64,000 nt of DNA from Marchantia polymorpha subsp. ruderalis (GCA_037833965.1 AP031351.1:9808501-9872500); one strand, 5' to 3'; numbered from the stretch's first letter, positions 38,148-49,735 are shown. Made by a program: numbers and translations. The notes: generated from the sequence alone by a model not told the origin.

Positions 38148-38537
38148 ATGGCTCGTCCATTTGTCCAACTACCGAGGGCCAGTTGGGATGTAGTCAAATG
38201 GAAACTTGAACCAGATCATGTAGATTGGTTTTTTAACGAAACACTTGCTGGCACGAGAGACCCATTAAAACGAATTTGTTTCCAATCGAATCCAATGAGT
38301 TCGCACGCATTGAGAGATGATGCGTGCGAGCTGATGGTAGCTAATCCGGAAGTTGAACATTTGGTACTTTGGCTCTCACATCCGCACTTGCGTTCGTCTT
38401 CACTACGAGTACGATTGAAAGCACGAGCTCTCATGAAAATAGGATGGAGTCAGAATGGAAAGCCTTTCCAGTTCATGAGATATCTGAAAAGGCATTCCCT
38501 CCTGAACGCACACTGCAGAGAAGATCACAAGTCATGA
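38148..38537 (+). other. Unrecognised 129-codon open frame
   Basis: ATG-initiated frame beginning MARPFVQLPRASWDVVKWK with fairly balanced amino-acid composition. No domain, signal peptide or splice neighbour was recognised, and the opposite strand also has an open frame at 37852-38160. It could be a small lineage-specific gene, a leftover exon or chance. Confidence 0.2.
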
Positions 38538-38961
38538 ATGTGGATAAACAGAGAAGAGAAAGAAGACATGGACACTGAAGAGCAAGCAGATACCAATATA
38601 TACAAGCTTCAAACCACCGCAGCACCATGACCCAGTTCGGAGCACCAGACAGTGAACCACAACGATGATTTCTAGAACTACTCGTACCCTTTTTAATGCG
38701 TGTGTACAGGACAGAGAACATTGTGATGCACTAAGTTCTACTTTTATCTAACGACAAAAACATTATTCTGATTACCCTCCATTTATGGAGTTGAAAAGCC
38801 AATGCCGTATGCAGCACTCTCATACCATCTCTAACTAGCTATTTGCTAGCTGGACTTCATCTGCATGCTGCCTTCCTAGAAACTGCACTTACTAAACATT
38901 AATTGTGCACAGACAGATGTAAGAGAAAAATTGGTGAAGTTGAAAAGTTATGCACGGCAGA
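38538..38961. other. 3' flank of the LRR gene
   Basis: AT-richer sequence immediately downstream of the LRR gene stop (minus strand). Nothing else recognised. Confidence 0.35.
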
Positions 38962-40998
38962 TCAGAACTCCAGCTCCGTATGGCCTTTCTGGTGGTTGCC
39001 AACTCCATTAAGCTGGTCGTTGTCAGACAGGTTCAAGTAGACGAGCTGCTTGAGCTGGGATATGGACGTCGGCACTGATCCACTGAAGCTATTGGCGGAC
39101 AGGTCGAGGTATTTGAGATTCTTCAGTTGTCCGATCGTCTCAGGGATGGGACCAGAGAGCTTGTTATCCGACACGTCCAAATGGAATGTCCATGGATCAG
39201 CAGCACCCACACCACCGATGGTCCCGATTGACTGGTCCAATTTTCCTGTGAATTTGTTCTCCGACAGATCGAGCCCCATGATTCCATGCTTAGCCAGAGC
39301 TGCCAAGAATGAGGTAGAGATGGGGCCGGAGCACTGGTTGTCGTGCAAGTCCAGCATCTGAAGCACCTGGCCTCCCTGCACGTTTTTGTAGGGGTTGGAC
39401 GGGAGTTGAGAACTGAACTGGTTGTGAGACACATTCAGGGCCCAGAGAGTCGGGAAGTCGAAGATGGCGTCTGGCAAGGGGCCAGTGAACTTATTGTCCG
39501 AGATATCCAGAAGCCTGAGGCTGTTGAGCTCCAAGAGCCATGCGGGGAAGTCGCCTTTGAACTTGTTGCTGTTCAGATGAAGCTCTCGGATGCTGTGAGC
39601 TTGCGGGTACAGAGGATTGGTGCTGAAATTCGCCTTCCTCCCGATCTTGTTCTTCTGGTCGAGCCTGTTGTTCGACAGGTCCACCGTGTTGACGCTAGCC
39701 AGCTGCAGAGGAAACCCACCCGACAGCTCGTTGTACGAAGCCAGAAACGCCCAGACATTGCCGATGGTTTGAGGCAAAGGCCCCGAGAGAAAGTTGTGCG
39801 ACACATCGAGGTGCAAAGCAGGATAGTACGGCTCGTTGTTCAGAAGGTCTGCGGGAATGCTCCCCGAGAGGCGGTTGTTGCTGAGAGTGATGCGGCCTCC
39901 TCTGATGCTAGCCAGCTCTCTCGGGATAGAGCCCCACAACTTATTGTTATCGAGCGCCAGAGACACCAAGCTCGTCAGCTTTCCGAGAGAGGCCGGAATC
40001 TCTCCAAAGAATTGATTGTTCTGGAATTCCAGAACCTGAAGCTTGGTCCAGCTGTTGAGATCAGTGGGAATTCTGCCCGACAGCTGGTTGTTGCCGAGCC
40101 TGCATTCAACGAGATTGGACAGCAGGGAGAACGACCCGGGAAGAGGCCCAGAAAGCTTGTTGTTCTCCAGGTTCAGGTACGTGATGTTAGGAAGAGAACC
40201 GATCGATCCCGGAATGTAGCCAGAAATCTGGTTATTGGCGAGGTTGAGCTCCGAGAGCGAAGGCATTAATCCAATGCTCCACGGGAGTGTTCCGGTGATG
40301 CTGTTATCTGCCAAGTGCAGGGACCTGAGGGATCGCAAGCGGTCGAAGCACGAAGGCAACGGACCTGTCAGAGAATTGCCCTCGAGCCCGATGAACAGAA
40401 GTTTCGTCAAGTCGCAGACCTGCGAGGGCAACGAGCCCGTGAGAGCCACGGAGGCCGTCCATCCCGCACTGATGTGCAGAGTTTCCAAGCTCTTGAGCTG
40501 GTTGATGGTGGTCGGAATGGACCCCGTGATGTTGCAAGAGTCCAGCTGCAGAATTCTGAGGCTTGTGAGCTTCATCCACGAGTCAGGAATCCTGGAGTTG
40601 AAGAACACATTCTGGAAGTTGATCACCTCGAGAGCGGCCAGATTGCTCAATGGCGCTCCCGGCAAGGCGGCGGCCGTGAGATCAGGAATGCGACTCACTC
40701 CAGGCACGAACGTAGTCGAGTAGCCGAGCGCACCCACGGCAGGATCAGGTCCCATCAGCTCGAGCCCCTTCACTCGGCCTGCGTCATTGCACGTGACACC
40801 GGCCCAAGAGCAGCAGTCGGTGCCAGACTTCCAAGTCCCGAAGGTCTGCCCCTTGTCCAAGAAGCCACTCTTGAACGACAGCAGCGCTGCAGAATCTGCC
40901 CAGCTGCAGGTTGCGGCAGCATGGCCGCTCTCGATCCACGAGAGCGCCACGATAACGAAAACTGCCAGTCCCCTCATCCCGACCATGCTTGCCACCAC
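38962..40998 (-). CDS. Secreted leucine-rich-repeat protein, DRT100/PGIP-like
   Basis: Intronless 678-aa frame. The N-terminus MVASMVGMRGLAVFVIVALS is a signal peptide; MVGMRG at the fifth codon is an alternative start that would still leave a signal. It is followed by an LRRNT_2 cap (SWADSAALLSFKSGF...CCSWAGVTCN) with the paired Cys motif. About 18-20 plant-type LRRs follow (consensus LxxLxxLxLxxNxLxGxIPxxIG), for example LFIGLEGNSLTGPLPSCF. The end is short (YLNLSDNDQLNGVGNHQKGHTELEF) with no transmembrane helix, kinase or full C-terminal Cys cap. Such proteins act in the cell wall or apoplast, in recognition or inhibition of wall-degrading enzymes; Arabidopsis DRT100 is a family example. 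Possibly truncated relative to receptor-like proteins. Long antisense frames mirror the repeat's codon pattern. Confidence 0.92.
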   Translation of the reverse strand: MVASMVGMRGLAVFVIVALSWIESGHAAATCSWADSAALLSFKSGFLDKGQTFGTWKSGTDCCSWAGVTCNDAGRVKGLELMGPDPAVGALGYSTTFVPGVSRIPDLTAAALPGAPLSNLAALEVINFQNVFFNSRIPDSWMKLTSLRILQLDSCNITGSIPTTINQLKSLETLHISAGWTASVALTGSLPSQVCDLTKLLFIGLEGNSLTGPLPSCFDRLRSLRSLHLADNSITGTLPWSIGLMPSLSELNLANNQISGYIPGSIGSLPNITYLNLENNKLSGPLPGSFSLLSNLVECRLGNNQLSGRIPTDLNSWTKLQVLEFQNNQFFGEIPASLGKLTSLVSLALDNNKLWGSIPRELASIRGGRITLSNNRLSGSIPADLLNNEPYYPALHLDVSHNFLSGPLPQTIGNVWAFLASYNELSGGFPLQLASVNTVDLSNNRLDQKNKIGRKANFSTNPLYPQAHSIRELHLNSNKFKGDFPAWLLELNSLRLLDISDNKFTGPLPDAIFDFPTLWALNVSHNQFSSQLPSNPYKNVQGGQVLQMLDLHDNQCSGPISTSFLAALAKHGIMGLDLSENKFTGKLDQSIGTIGGVGAADPWTFHLDVSDNKLSGPIPETIGQLKNLKYLDLSANSFSGSVPTSISQLKQLVYLNLSDNDQLNGVGNHQKGHTELEF

Positions 40999-41142
40999 AA
41001 CAGCACGACTCTCTTCTTCTCCTCAATCCTAAACTGAACGATCGAGGCACAATTCACCTGCCCTCCGACATTATGCGATGGCCCTCTCTATCTCTCTGGA
41101 CAGGTAGCACTGCGATTTGAATTTGGCGGAATCCGGTGAGTC

Positions 41143-41149
41143 ATTTATA
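41143..41149 (-). promoter_or_regulatory. Candidate TATA box of the LRR gene
   Basis: Minus-strand TATAAAT about 145-150 bases upstream of the LRR ATG at 40998, with flanking GTGTATAAATGAC. It would give a 5' UTR of about 110-120 bases. Motif evidence only. Confidence 0.45.
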
Positions 41150-42943
41150 CACACCGAGTCCAGTTCCACGAGTAAACTGCATGACACCGACGGCATACAT
41201 TCCCAGATCTGCTTCAGTATTATTAGAGCGCACGACTGTAGAAGCACAGGGCGGAGAGAATTGCACCTGCACCTGCAGCGGACCCGGCTTCAGAGTCGGG
41301 CAATTCAGAATTGGAGAGGGGCAGGCGAGCGGTGGAGGGAGAGCACATTTTCCCACCATGATCCCGAGATGTGGAGAGGATGGATGTTTGAGAGGATTTC
41401 CCGATTCAGTCCGCATTGCCGGCAGCGAAGGTCGTGAGGATATGGTACCCATCCGCGCCTCCATCAGCGCCTGTGGGACTGCCCCTGGAGCAGCGAACGC
41501 TTCCACATCTTCACGTCACGGCCCGTACGAAACATACGCCGCCGATGGTCACATGCTGATCCCGTCGTTCATTCGCATCGAGCTCCGCAGCTCTCCCATC
41601 CAACATGCTGTCCGCAGTCCTCGGCCTGTTCTTCTCGCGGCCTTGTTGCTGTGCGCACCATGTACTTCTTGTGATCGCTCGCCTGGCCCACCTTTACAGC
41701 CCTCCTCTGCATGCGACGTGAACATGGACTGAAATTCCCAGTTACATCTCGTTCCGAGGTCCATATCCACGAATTCAGAGCCCGTTCTAGTTTACAGAAA
41801 CCGTCATCAGAATTGCAATGTGCGGTCCCATCGCAGTGACTCCATTCGGGCCCTGCTTGGATCACGACCATCGCAGGACTTGCTGCCAGACTGATTCATT
41901 GAAAGGTGCACTGGCCGAGATCGAGGACTTTCATTGTCATAAGGATATGAATTTCCAAGCTTTCGTCGGGAGCTGCTGCCTAATTGATGTGCAAAAACAT
42001 TCCGATGAGCGTAACTTCTTTTACAGCGTGTTGTTTGTATCTAGTCTTTGGAAGTGGTGTTGCCAAGAGATGCACTTTGTTTTCCTGCCGCTGTCGTCCG
42101 CTGGATTTACAGTGCACGATTGCACTGAGAGCCACTCTTGCGTTGGACAAAATAGGGTCTGAGTCCTTCCAATCTATGCCTTCTTCGAGATTTCTTCCTC
42201 TTTTGTGAAGGTTTTGAGTTCACTGAGCTCGGCACTTGCACCACTCGCATTTTGCATGGCTGCTGTGTTTACGACCAACATGAGGTACCCAACAAGGACC
42301 ACATCTGCGGTCTTTTATCCACCAAGACTCTTGTCATCATGTACCATCGCCCGTGTACGTGTGCAAGTCCCATTGTACAGTACTCAAGGGATCGCTGAAG
42401 CTTCTGATTCATCGAGTGCGTACCAAGTGAAGCTTCCAAGCTCGTAGTGTGTAAGTTTTCCGCCTCCCAGGAGTTTCACCTACTTTGTTCACCTCGAACA
42501 CGAAGAAATAGTTGAACTCAGGGTATCCAAATTTACGTGGCTAAAGGTCTACGGTTCTTATTAAAGAACAGTAGTCAAAGTCCTTGACATACTCCACGAT
42601 TCTTTACATTTACTCTTATTTTACTCGATGAACTTTCAGTATTAGTTGCAGTTTTTTTTGCTTTCACTCAAAAAAACAAGAAAAATTGACTGGAACCATT
42701 GGTACACCTCCATATATCACTTTCGCAATTCTTTGAAGACAAATTGTACCGCATTTCACATCATGTTGGATAGTCACAGCTCACATCTTTGGTTTGCACC
42801 AGATGATAAAGCCACAGAACTACTTTTGTCTGTTGAAGACAAATTAGTAGAACCATAAAAGTTTCGATGTTTTGCCAGTTTATTAACCATACATTTTTTC
42901 TATGAGCCTCTATTGTGTGTCTCACCTTCATATCCTTTTTTTT
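41150..42943. other. Intergenic, no gene recognised
   Basis: Upstream region of the LRR gene. Several open frames overlap on both strands at 41117-41871 in GC-balanced sequence but show no conserved motif. From 42450 on the sequence turns AT-rich. Confidence 0.4.
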
Positions 42944-42944
42944 T

Positions 42945-42995
<51 letters not shown>
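42944..42995. repeat. Compound (CT)n(TA)n microsatellite
   Basis: A T-run, then CT dinucleotides to about 42968, then TA dinucleotides to about 42995. It directly precedes the mitochondrial atp6-like sequence. Confidence 0.95.
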
Positions 42996-43004
42996 TCTTA
43001 TAGT

Positions 43005-43408
43005 AGGGCCGACCCACAGGAACATTCCATTTCAAATTACCCAAAGTCTTTCATTCTTTCTTATTGGAATAACTATGGTTGGATTCAAACCTCATGGGGT
43101 TCGACTTATCAATATATTAGTACATCAAGTACCATCCTTGCTCTTGGCACCTTTAGTAGTACTTTTTGAGCTACTCTCTTACTGTTCTCACGCGTTAACC
43201 TTAGTAATATGTTTATTTGCCAATTTGATGGCTCTTCATGGTTTAGTCAAGAATTTTCAGCGGGTAGTATGTAGGGTTCCTTTCCACCTTTTTTAGGTAT
43301 TCACATTAACCGGTTAGGAGTTAGGCGTTGCCATTCGCTAGTCTTATGAAATCGCAAGTTTGCTGCATACTTGCCTAAAGCATGTCAGAAACCTTCTAAT
43401 ATAACGGC
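43005..43408 (+). pseudogene. Nuclear copy of mitochondrial atp6 (ATP synthase subunit a), decayed
   Basis: The frame running to 43296 gives PFQITQSLSFFLIGITMVGF, LLLAPLVVLFELLSYCSHAL and LFANLMALHGLVKNFQ. These align with the conserved plant mitochondrial ATP6 block (G-I-T-x-V-G-F, L-A-P-x-L-V-x-L-E-x-I-S-Y, R-L-F-A-N-M-M-A-G-H). The essential Arg of the R-L-F-A-N motif is replaced (ICLFANL), and frameshifts and stops follow. A tail resembling the ATP6 C-terminus (ELGVAI...) is visible at about 43318-43405 in another frame. The N-terminal half is absent. This is best explained as a NUMT fragment that is no longer functional. ATP6 normally forms the proton path of mitochondrial ATP synthase. 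Confidence 0.75.
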
Positions 43409-43426
43409 CCTCACATACTTCCAACC

Positions 43427-43678
43427 TTACAAACAACCAATATTGCTGGTGATGAGGCAAAGCATTGCAAAATAATTATCGGACATCTTCAGTTTTCGTC
43501 CAAAAGCCTTAAATCCCTTATTTCTGTTCTTCAATTTGTTGTTCTGGATTTCATCAACTTGATAAAGAAGCTTATACCAAATATATCTTCTTGGTAAAAA
43601 TTTAATCTCGTGATACAACCTCCTCCTTGATGATAAATCTAGAGATACATTACATGACAACACATACTTTGTATGCAT
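43427..43678 (-). pseudogene. Possible copia gag fragment
   Basis: An 83-codon minus-strand frame contains RRRLYHEIKFLPRRY...DEIQNNKL and SDNYFAMLCLI, loosely like the UBN2/gag segment of plant copia elements (R-L-Y-x-x-K, D-x-I-x-x-L, S-L-P). It lies antisense and next to the copia RT remnant that follows. The resemblance is weak. Confidence 0.25.
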
Positions 43679-43939
43679 ACCTTATATATAGGACTCTCTA
43701 AATACGGAACTCTGTGTTATGGATTCCGTATATTTTGTATTTGGCTACCATGAGGTTCCATATTTCAAGAAAAATATATAGAATATTTATTGCACTAAAC
43801 CGAACCTAAAAAGTGATATATTATCACTTTCTAATTCCGCCACGCAGTTTAATGCTCTTCAATAGGTGTTTTGGCTGAAATTGCATACACGATTTATATA
43901 TCTTTTGTGATTCTATATGATCTGGTGTTTGAGAAGATG

Positions 43940-45190
43940 GACTTTGTCATGACTTTTCTGTATAGACTACTCAATATGGTGATATTCATGCGACAACCAC
44001 AAGGTTTTCTTGATTAAAAAAAAAGGTTGGATTGCTAGTGTGTTGAAGGGACAAATGGTACAGCATGGTATGTAGGTTGCTTAAATTGTTATACGGTTTA
44101 AAGCAAAGTTCTAGAGAGTGAAACAAAAGCTTCATGCATTCACAAGAATTCTTACGGAAAGTATATGATACTTGTGTTTAATTGAGGAAGGCTCTAAATG
44201 TGTCATTCGGGCTTATCATTCTTGTCTTGTATTCAGATGTCATGCTTATTGCAGCTCTCGGTATATTTCATGTTAATAAATTGAAGTCTCAATTGAACTC
44301 AACTTTCATCATGAAGTATCTAGGTACATCAAATAGATTCTTGGCATAGAGTTAATTTGACAAAAAGGTAAATGAAGCTTTGATTATCTCACATAAATAT
44401 GTAGACAAGATGTTTGTGAAATTCAACAACATGGAAACTAAACATGTGAATACTCCATTGGTTGGTCATTTTTTAATTTCAGCCGTGCAATGTACTACTT
44501 ATGCAATAGAAAAAGTTTGGATATCTTCTATTTCCTATAAGATGGTAGTGGATAGTCTCATGTATTTGATGGTATGCACATGACCAGATATAGCATTTTA
44601 TTTAGTAAAGATGAGCATGAATACGTCAAATCTAGGCAAAGTGCATTGGGAAGCATTGAAATGGATACTTAGGTATGTGAAGGTTTCTACACGACATGGC
44701 TTACTGTTTGATGACAAAGCAAAGAATGTCAAGTCATTTTTGACGTATGTGGATGTTTGATCATGGGGAATACTAGAACAAGAAAAAATTAACCACTGGA
44801 TATGTTTTCACTCCTATAAGTGGCTGCTCAACTTGGAAAATGCATTTCTTTCTCATTCATGAAAGCTAAATATGTTGCAGAAGAGTCAATGAAGGAAGCA
44901 ATTTGGTTGAACAAGCTTATATTGAGATGGAATTTTTGGAGCAAGAAGTCAATCTTCGTTGTGATATTTAAAGTGTGGGTTTCATTTTGCTGAGAATCAT
45001 GTGATAAATAATAGAGTGAAGAATATTGACATCAGTTACCATTTTATCAAGCATGATGTGTATGAAATTGCACTTACGTTGATCAAGACTGATGAAGAGC
45101 TTAACATGTCTGATAGTTTTACCAAAGTGATCACTTCTGAAAAGTTTTCAAGACACCGTGCAACTTTGCAGATTCTGCTTAGGTGAGTTA
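43940..45190 (+). pseudogene. Ty1/copia reverse transcriptase-RNase H remnant
   Basis: A broken pol tail with copia motifs in order: MRQPQGFL near 44010, LLYGLKQSSR near 44085, LYSDVMLIAAL near 44235-44265 (a decayed YVDDLLL), MKYLG near 44310, NTPLVGH near 44450, an RNase H stretch AKYVAEESMKEAIWL near 44860-44910, and the C-terminal VKNIDISYHFIKHDVYE...DSFTKVITSEKF at 45013-45150. Numerous stops are present. It is a different copy from the 6.6-14.5 kb element. No LTR pair was recognised, though 45190-45500 may be 3' LTR. Confidence 0.8.
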
Positions 45191-45769
45191 GAATTCATGA
45201 TAGTTTCCATTTATATGGTTTTTTTTTACATGTTGTCAGCTATGACTTAGTTTTAATTAACCCTCATCCATAGGGGAAAAAAATATGGTTCAAATTTAAC
45301 TTCTAAATCCTTCCATTAAGACTATATATGGATAGTAAGAACTGACTCCTTCTATGCTGGGATTAAGAAAAAGTTTGTAAGATAAACCATGGTCTTGTTA
45401 ATCATAGTTAGGATTTGTTAGGCTTGGTCTCTACTTAAGATTTGGGATACTTAGCCCTAGAATGAGCATTTTTAGTTTAGTCTCAAATGTACATATGATT
45501 GAGAGAGATAGTTGAGTGCTTGGCTATGGAATCCTGATTTATCATTTTCACTTTATTTAAACTTCAATCTTGACCATTGACAAAGACACATGTAGAGGTG
45601 AACCACGTATATCGATATGTGGATCTTGTTGCGTTGAATCTACACTTCGTGCCAAAATCTTTCATCTTTAATATCATTCGTTTCAAAGAGTCATTCGTGA
45701 TGAAACCGTTGCTCATTAGCTTCAAACAAAGAAGTACAATAGTCATATTCATCCACTTGCTTCAGAGTT

Positions 45770-45875
45770 GAAGTTTGCAATTATAGTTTAACAAAACTCA
45801 ATACTTGCTCCTTAAGATCTTTGAAGTTTGCAATTATAGTTTAACAAAACTCAATACTTGCTCCTTAAGATCTTT
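45770..45875. repeat. Perfect 53-bp tandem duplication
   Basis: Two identical units at 45770-45822 and 45823-45875, each beginning GAAGTTTGCAATTATAGTTT and ending TTAAGATCTTT. There is no mismatch between them, so the duplication is recent or an assembly artefact. Confidence 0.93.
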
Positions 45876-47579
45876 GTGATTGTCGTTGTTATAATTGAAA
45901 GTCTTTGACCTTAACATCTAGCCTAGATATATAAACTTTAGCTTTTCTTTGACTTGTTTATACCAAAGCAAAAAATCATCACATCCATCGTATTTATCTA
46001 TCTCATACCAAATATATTTCATGGCCTTCATATACAATTGGAAATTCTTTTTTCTCTCATGTCAGAATATCATGCATCAAGATTGAAAACAATAAAAATT
46101 AGTCTTTAGTAGAATGAATAACTGCAATGAAATACTCTCAAGTGCAATTTGGGTTGCCTCACTCTTGATCCACTTACATTTCGAAATGTATAGCTTATAG
46201 CTACACCGGAGATCAACCCGCTAACTTCTTCGAACAAGTGCTCAGTCATTACTGCAAAGCAGCACGCGTTCCAACCACCAAAGAGCATATTGAGCAAAAT
46301 AATGCTCTTACAAAGACAACACCAACAAGTATTGCTTTGTAGACTCTTGGCAAAATAATTGTGGCAAATAACATGAAAGTATATACATGTTAAGAACTAA
46401 AATACTTAGAATATTGAATAATTTATTTGGAAGTAATTGTAAAAGGGAAAAAAATTTAACCTGGAAATTAATCCGATAAATGTGTTCTCTAAAACTGAAT
46501 TCATCATTAATTTTTTTGAAAATAATATACACAATATCTACATATAAACATACAATAATTAAAGTACTAAATAAATAAGTAATATTATGCTTCACTATTA
46601 TGCACAATTTTAAAGTTAGTCACAATTTGACAACACACATTGAGATGGAAGATTTTGAGTTTCGGGTTGTATGGAAACTCTTAGATAATAATCACTTAAA
46701 AATTCCGTTATATACATCTGTAGCAATATTTTAACTATTTAGTATAACCACTAGAAGTGGAATATTGAAAAGAAACCTTAAGTATAATCCTAGCAATCAT
46801 GCATGACTGTAATCATCCGGAGTGAGAGAAAACAAAATCTAATCATTGTTATCATCGTAGATCTTCTAGTCAATATTAAAAAATGTCTGATGGTAAAACC
46901 TGATCTATCTACGAATATGAACCAAAGATAGAAAAATAAGAAATAAACTATTCAAGATGGATAACCATAGAGAAATGGCAAATTGAAACTCTTATATAAT
47001 CTAGAGTTTTCTTTTCTCCGTTCATTACCAAAGACATTGAGATGGGAAAAATTGAATCACAATCAATATGTTCCTTGAACCATTCTTGTGACACAACTTA
47101 TAATTCAGATCTACTTTAGACCTCATTGTCTCAACAAACTTAATAACTTCGAAAACAGTAAATTTTTGTTCTACCTTACTCCAGATTCTTTTATGTTAAT
47201 TAACAGAACGAAACTAATAAAAGGAAACTATCCTCTGACTCAATCTCAACCTTCACCGAAATGAAAATCTTAATAGCACTCACGGCCTGACACTAACGTC
47301 AGTCCGTCACGTCCCGGGATCTCGTCCCTCGCATTCTCTCCACAGAAACTGCATTCATCTTGTACTAAGACTATTGTATGCATGAGACTGACAGCTTGGG
47401 ACTATGCATGAGAGTAGCGTCATGGTCATTCTGATTCGAGAAAGCGCCGAAAAGTCTCATTGTACCAAATGCATCTCGAAATTTGAGATATTCCACCTGA
47501 GAATGATATACAATCGAATTGCCTCAACGCGAAATTTCCACAGCCTTTAACAGCAGCAAAGCTCTGCATCTGATCGGAG
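45876..47579. other. AT-rich intergenic, no gene recognised
   Basis: Long AT-rich stretch with scattered short frames on both strands, none with motifs. GC content recovers after about 47280 approaching the SDR gene. Presumably old transposon debris. Confidence 0.45.
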
Positions 47580-48354
47580 CTAGTGCTTGACAAGGTTATG
47601 GTAGCCAGCAGATACTGCCAGAACATGGCCATTGACGTATCGAGATTCGTCGCTGCACAAAAACAAAGCGCCGTTGGCAATGTCCCGTTCTGTGCAAAGC
47701 TTGCCGAGGAGAGGAGACTTGGCCTCAAGCCATTGCTTGAACTCGTCCATCGTCTGAGCGACCCCGGTGTTTTTAGCCCAGTCCAAACTCATCTCCGTAG
47801 GAATGGGGCCCGGCGCCACAGCGTTCACGCGAATCCCATGGCTGCCCAAATGACCAGCGGCGATCTTGGTCAGGCCCACGAGGTTGGTCTTGTTGAGGTT
47901 GTAGAGCAAGGACACGCCGGGATCGACACACAAGGACAGGGAGCTGGCGGTGATCAGGATCGATCCTTGCTTCTGCGGGACCATCACTCGAGCTGCGTGC
48001 TTGATGCCCAGCACCACCGCGCGGAAGAGAACGCCGGTGGCCCTGTCGTACTGCTCCATGTCCAATGTTTGAAAGTCCACGGGCGCCGGCAGTCGGCCCG
48101 CGTTGCAGTGCAGGATGTCGAGCTTGCCAAACTCCTTCACCGCGTAGTCGACCACTTCGGCCACATGCGACTCTTTCGAAACATCGCAGTGTCGGTAAAC
48201 TGCGTTCTGAGATATGGCCTGCGCCACTTTCTCGCCTGCCTCGTCGTTGATGTCAGTCACGATGACATTGGCCCCGTGATCCGCGAACACCTTGGCCGTG
48301 ACTGATCCGACAGCCCCCGCTGCCCCTGTGATGATCGCCACCTTCCCATCTAGC
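47580..48354 (-). CDS. Short-chain dehydrogenase/reductase (classical SDR)
   Basis: A single long exon encodes a classical SDR of about 258 aa from RLDGKVAIITG to LVKH-stop at 47580. The Rossmann motif is TGAAGAVG and an Asp after the second strand (VTDIND) suggests NAD(H) preference. Further motifs are CNAG, the catalytic Ser in ILITASS, the YNLNK (YxxxK) pair and RVNAVAPGPI. It resembles plant secoisolariciresinol or xanthoxin dehydrogenase-like SDRs, but the substrate cannot be told. The 5' end is unsettled. No in-frame ATG exists upstream near GTG 48341. CAG lies just before GCTAGATGGG (48355-48357), fitting a 3' splice site with an unseen first exon. The nearest upstream ATG (48411) is one base out of frame. 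Listed as 5'-incomplete. Confidence 0.9.
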
Positions 48355-49700
48355 CTGCGAGCGACGCTGTGGCCTGAATTCCATGCACATGAACAAATTC
48401 TGCCCGAACATGACCTCGTTCCAATGAATGATACAATCTACGCAAGAATTAAGCTAATCTCAGAGCTGACAGGAGCTCTGTCAGCTCTGATTCAAACTGG
48501 CACTTCTTTCGATCCTACCTCTTGTGCGACACTTGCCCCGCAGAGGAACACCTTCGCACCAATCCTGGCGTCTGTTCAGTCAATATCTGAGAACACCTGG
48601 GAACAACCCACGAGCCACGGTTCAGAAGTTTCAACTCAACTAATCGTCACTGCAGGCACGAGCCTTCACCCATTTGGGCATCAACTTTCGAAGCGAGTTA
48701 TGTATTGTGCATTTACAAGAGTCTGATGCTGACTCCAAACAAACAGCACGAGACATCATCGAACATATTACTGACAAAAATAGCCTACCATAAAGTTCGA
48801 CCGTACCGTTTGATTCACCGCAGTATGTGCGCTATTGTCTGTGTCTGAGTACAGTACTTGCTTATCAGAAGCTTAAGAACCTCACCTTTTGATGGATCGG
48901 TGTAACATTGTCGATGTCGGTTGTAAAGAACTTGAGACAGAAAACCTGAGAGTGCAGCCAAAACTGGTAATTAGTTGGTAAGTTACAGATAACTCACAGC
49001 ACTTTCTACCCGACGATGTTCAACAAGCCCAGGCCCAAAAGAAAACCCATGAACTCTCAACATCAAAATCCTATATAGAGCTCATCGTACCTACGTCACA
49101 CTGATTGGTCTCAGACTGTTATACACGCTTCGTGTCAGTATCGACATTACCTCTCAGCAGCTTTTAGTACATCAGTTGGTACTTTTCATATAACGATTAA
49201 GATATACAGTGGAAATGTGAGAGGGAAGCACAGTGACTGGGTAAGAACAAAACCAAAATTTTTCAACGATCCGCAGAAACAGTGTGAACACAGGTCTAGT
49301 AGAACAGTGTGAACACATGGTCATTGAATCAGTCTGATCCTTTTGGGGAACTATGAAGGTTATCCTGCATTCTTCAAATTGAGGATGTGAGAAAAGTGTG
49401 ATATTTATCGGAGACTCAAATGCATGGCACTGCGGCTTGTCCTACAGTCGACCGGGACGAATATTTGGGTTAAGGGTCGGAATCCCATGCCCGATCCCAC
49501 CCGCGACCGAGCAAGGTCCGAACGGCATATTAGTCCAGTGACAGGCAGACCGAGCACGACCACGGTTTGCAAGACAGAAGAGTTGAGTGCTTGAGTCTCA
49601 TAGTCAAGTCTATCATTCCTATGATAGTCACGTATTACGTGACGTAATCATTGCACGTAACCATTGCAAATGCTCTGTGCGTGAGAGTACATCTTGAATT
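48355..49700. other. Upstream of the SDR gene; no gene recognised
   Basis: It could hold a first exon and promoter of the SDR gene. A CTATATAG box at about 49070 and CTCTCTATATAGGG at about 49740 are TATA-like on both strands because they are palindromic. A GC-rich island at 49425-49565 (GTCGACCGGGACG...CCCGATCCCACCCGC) has no recognised role. Confidence 0.35.
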
Positions 49701-49735
49701 CATTTGATGGTTCACAACTTGTGAACCATCAAATG
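49701..49735. repeat. Perfect 17-bp inverted repeat with single-base centre
   Basis: Left arm CATTTGATGGTTCACAA (49701-49717), centre C, right arm its exact reverse complement (49719-49735). It could extrude a cruciform or form a tight RNA hairpin. Confidence 0.95.

Noticed and set aside
39343..40269. 308-codon plus-strand open frame opposite the LRR gene, and another of 240 codons at 40315-41037
   Set aside because: Mirrors the codon pattern of a repetitive, GC-rich LRR gene; no protein motif of its own.
47583..48305. 240-codon plus-strand frame opposite the SDR
   Set aside because: Shadow of the SDR coding strand, which has all catalytic motifs.
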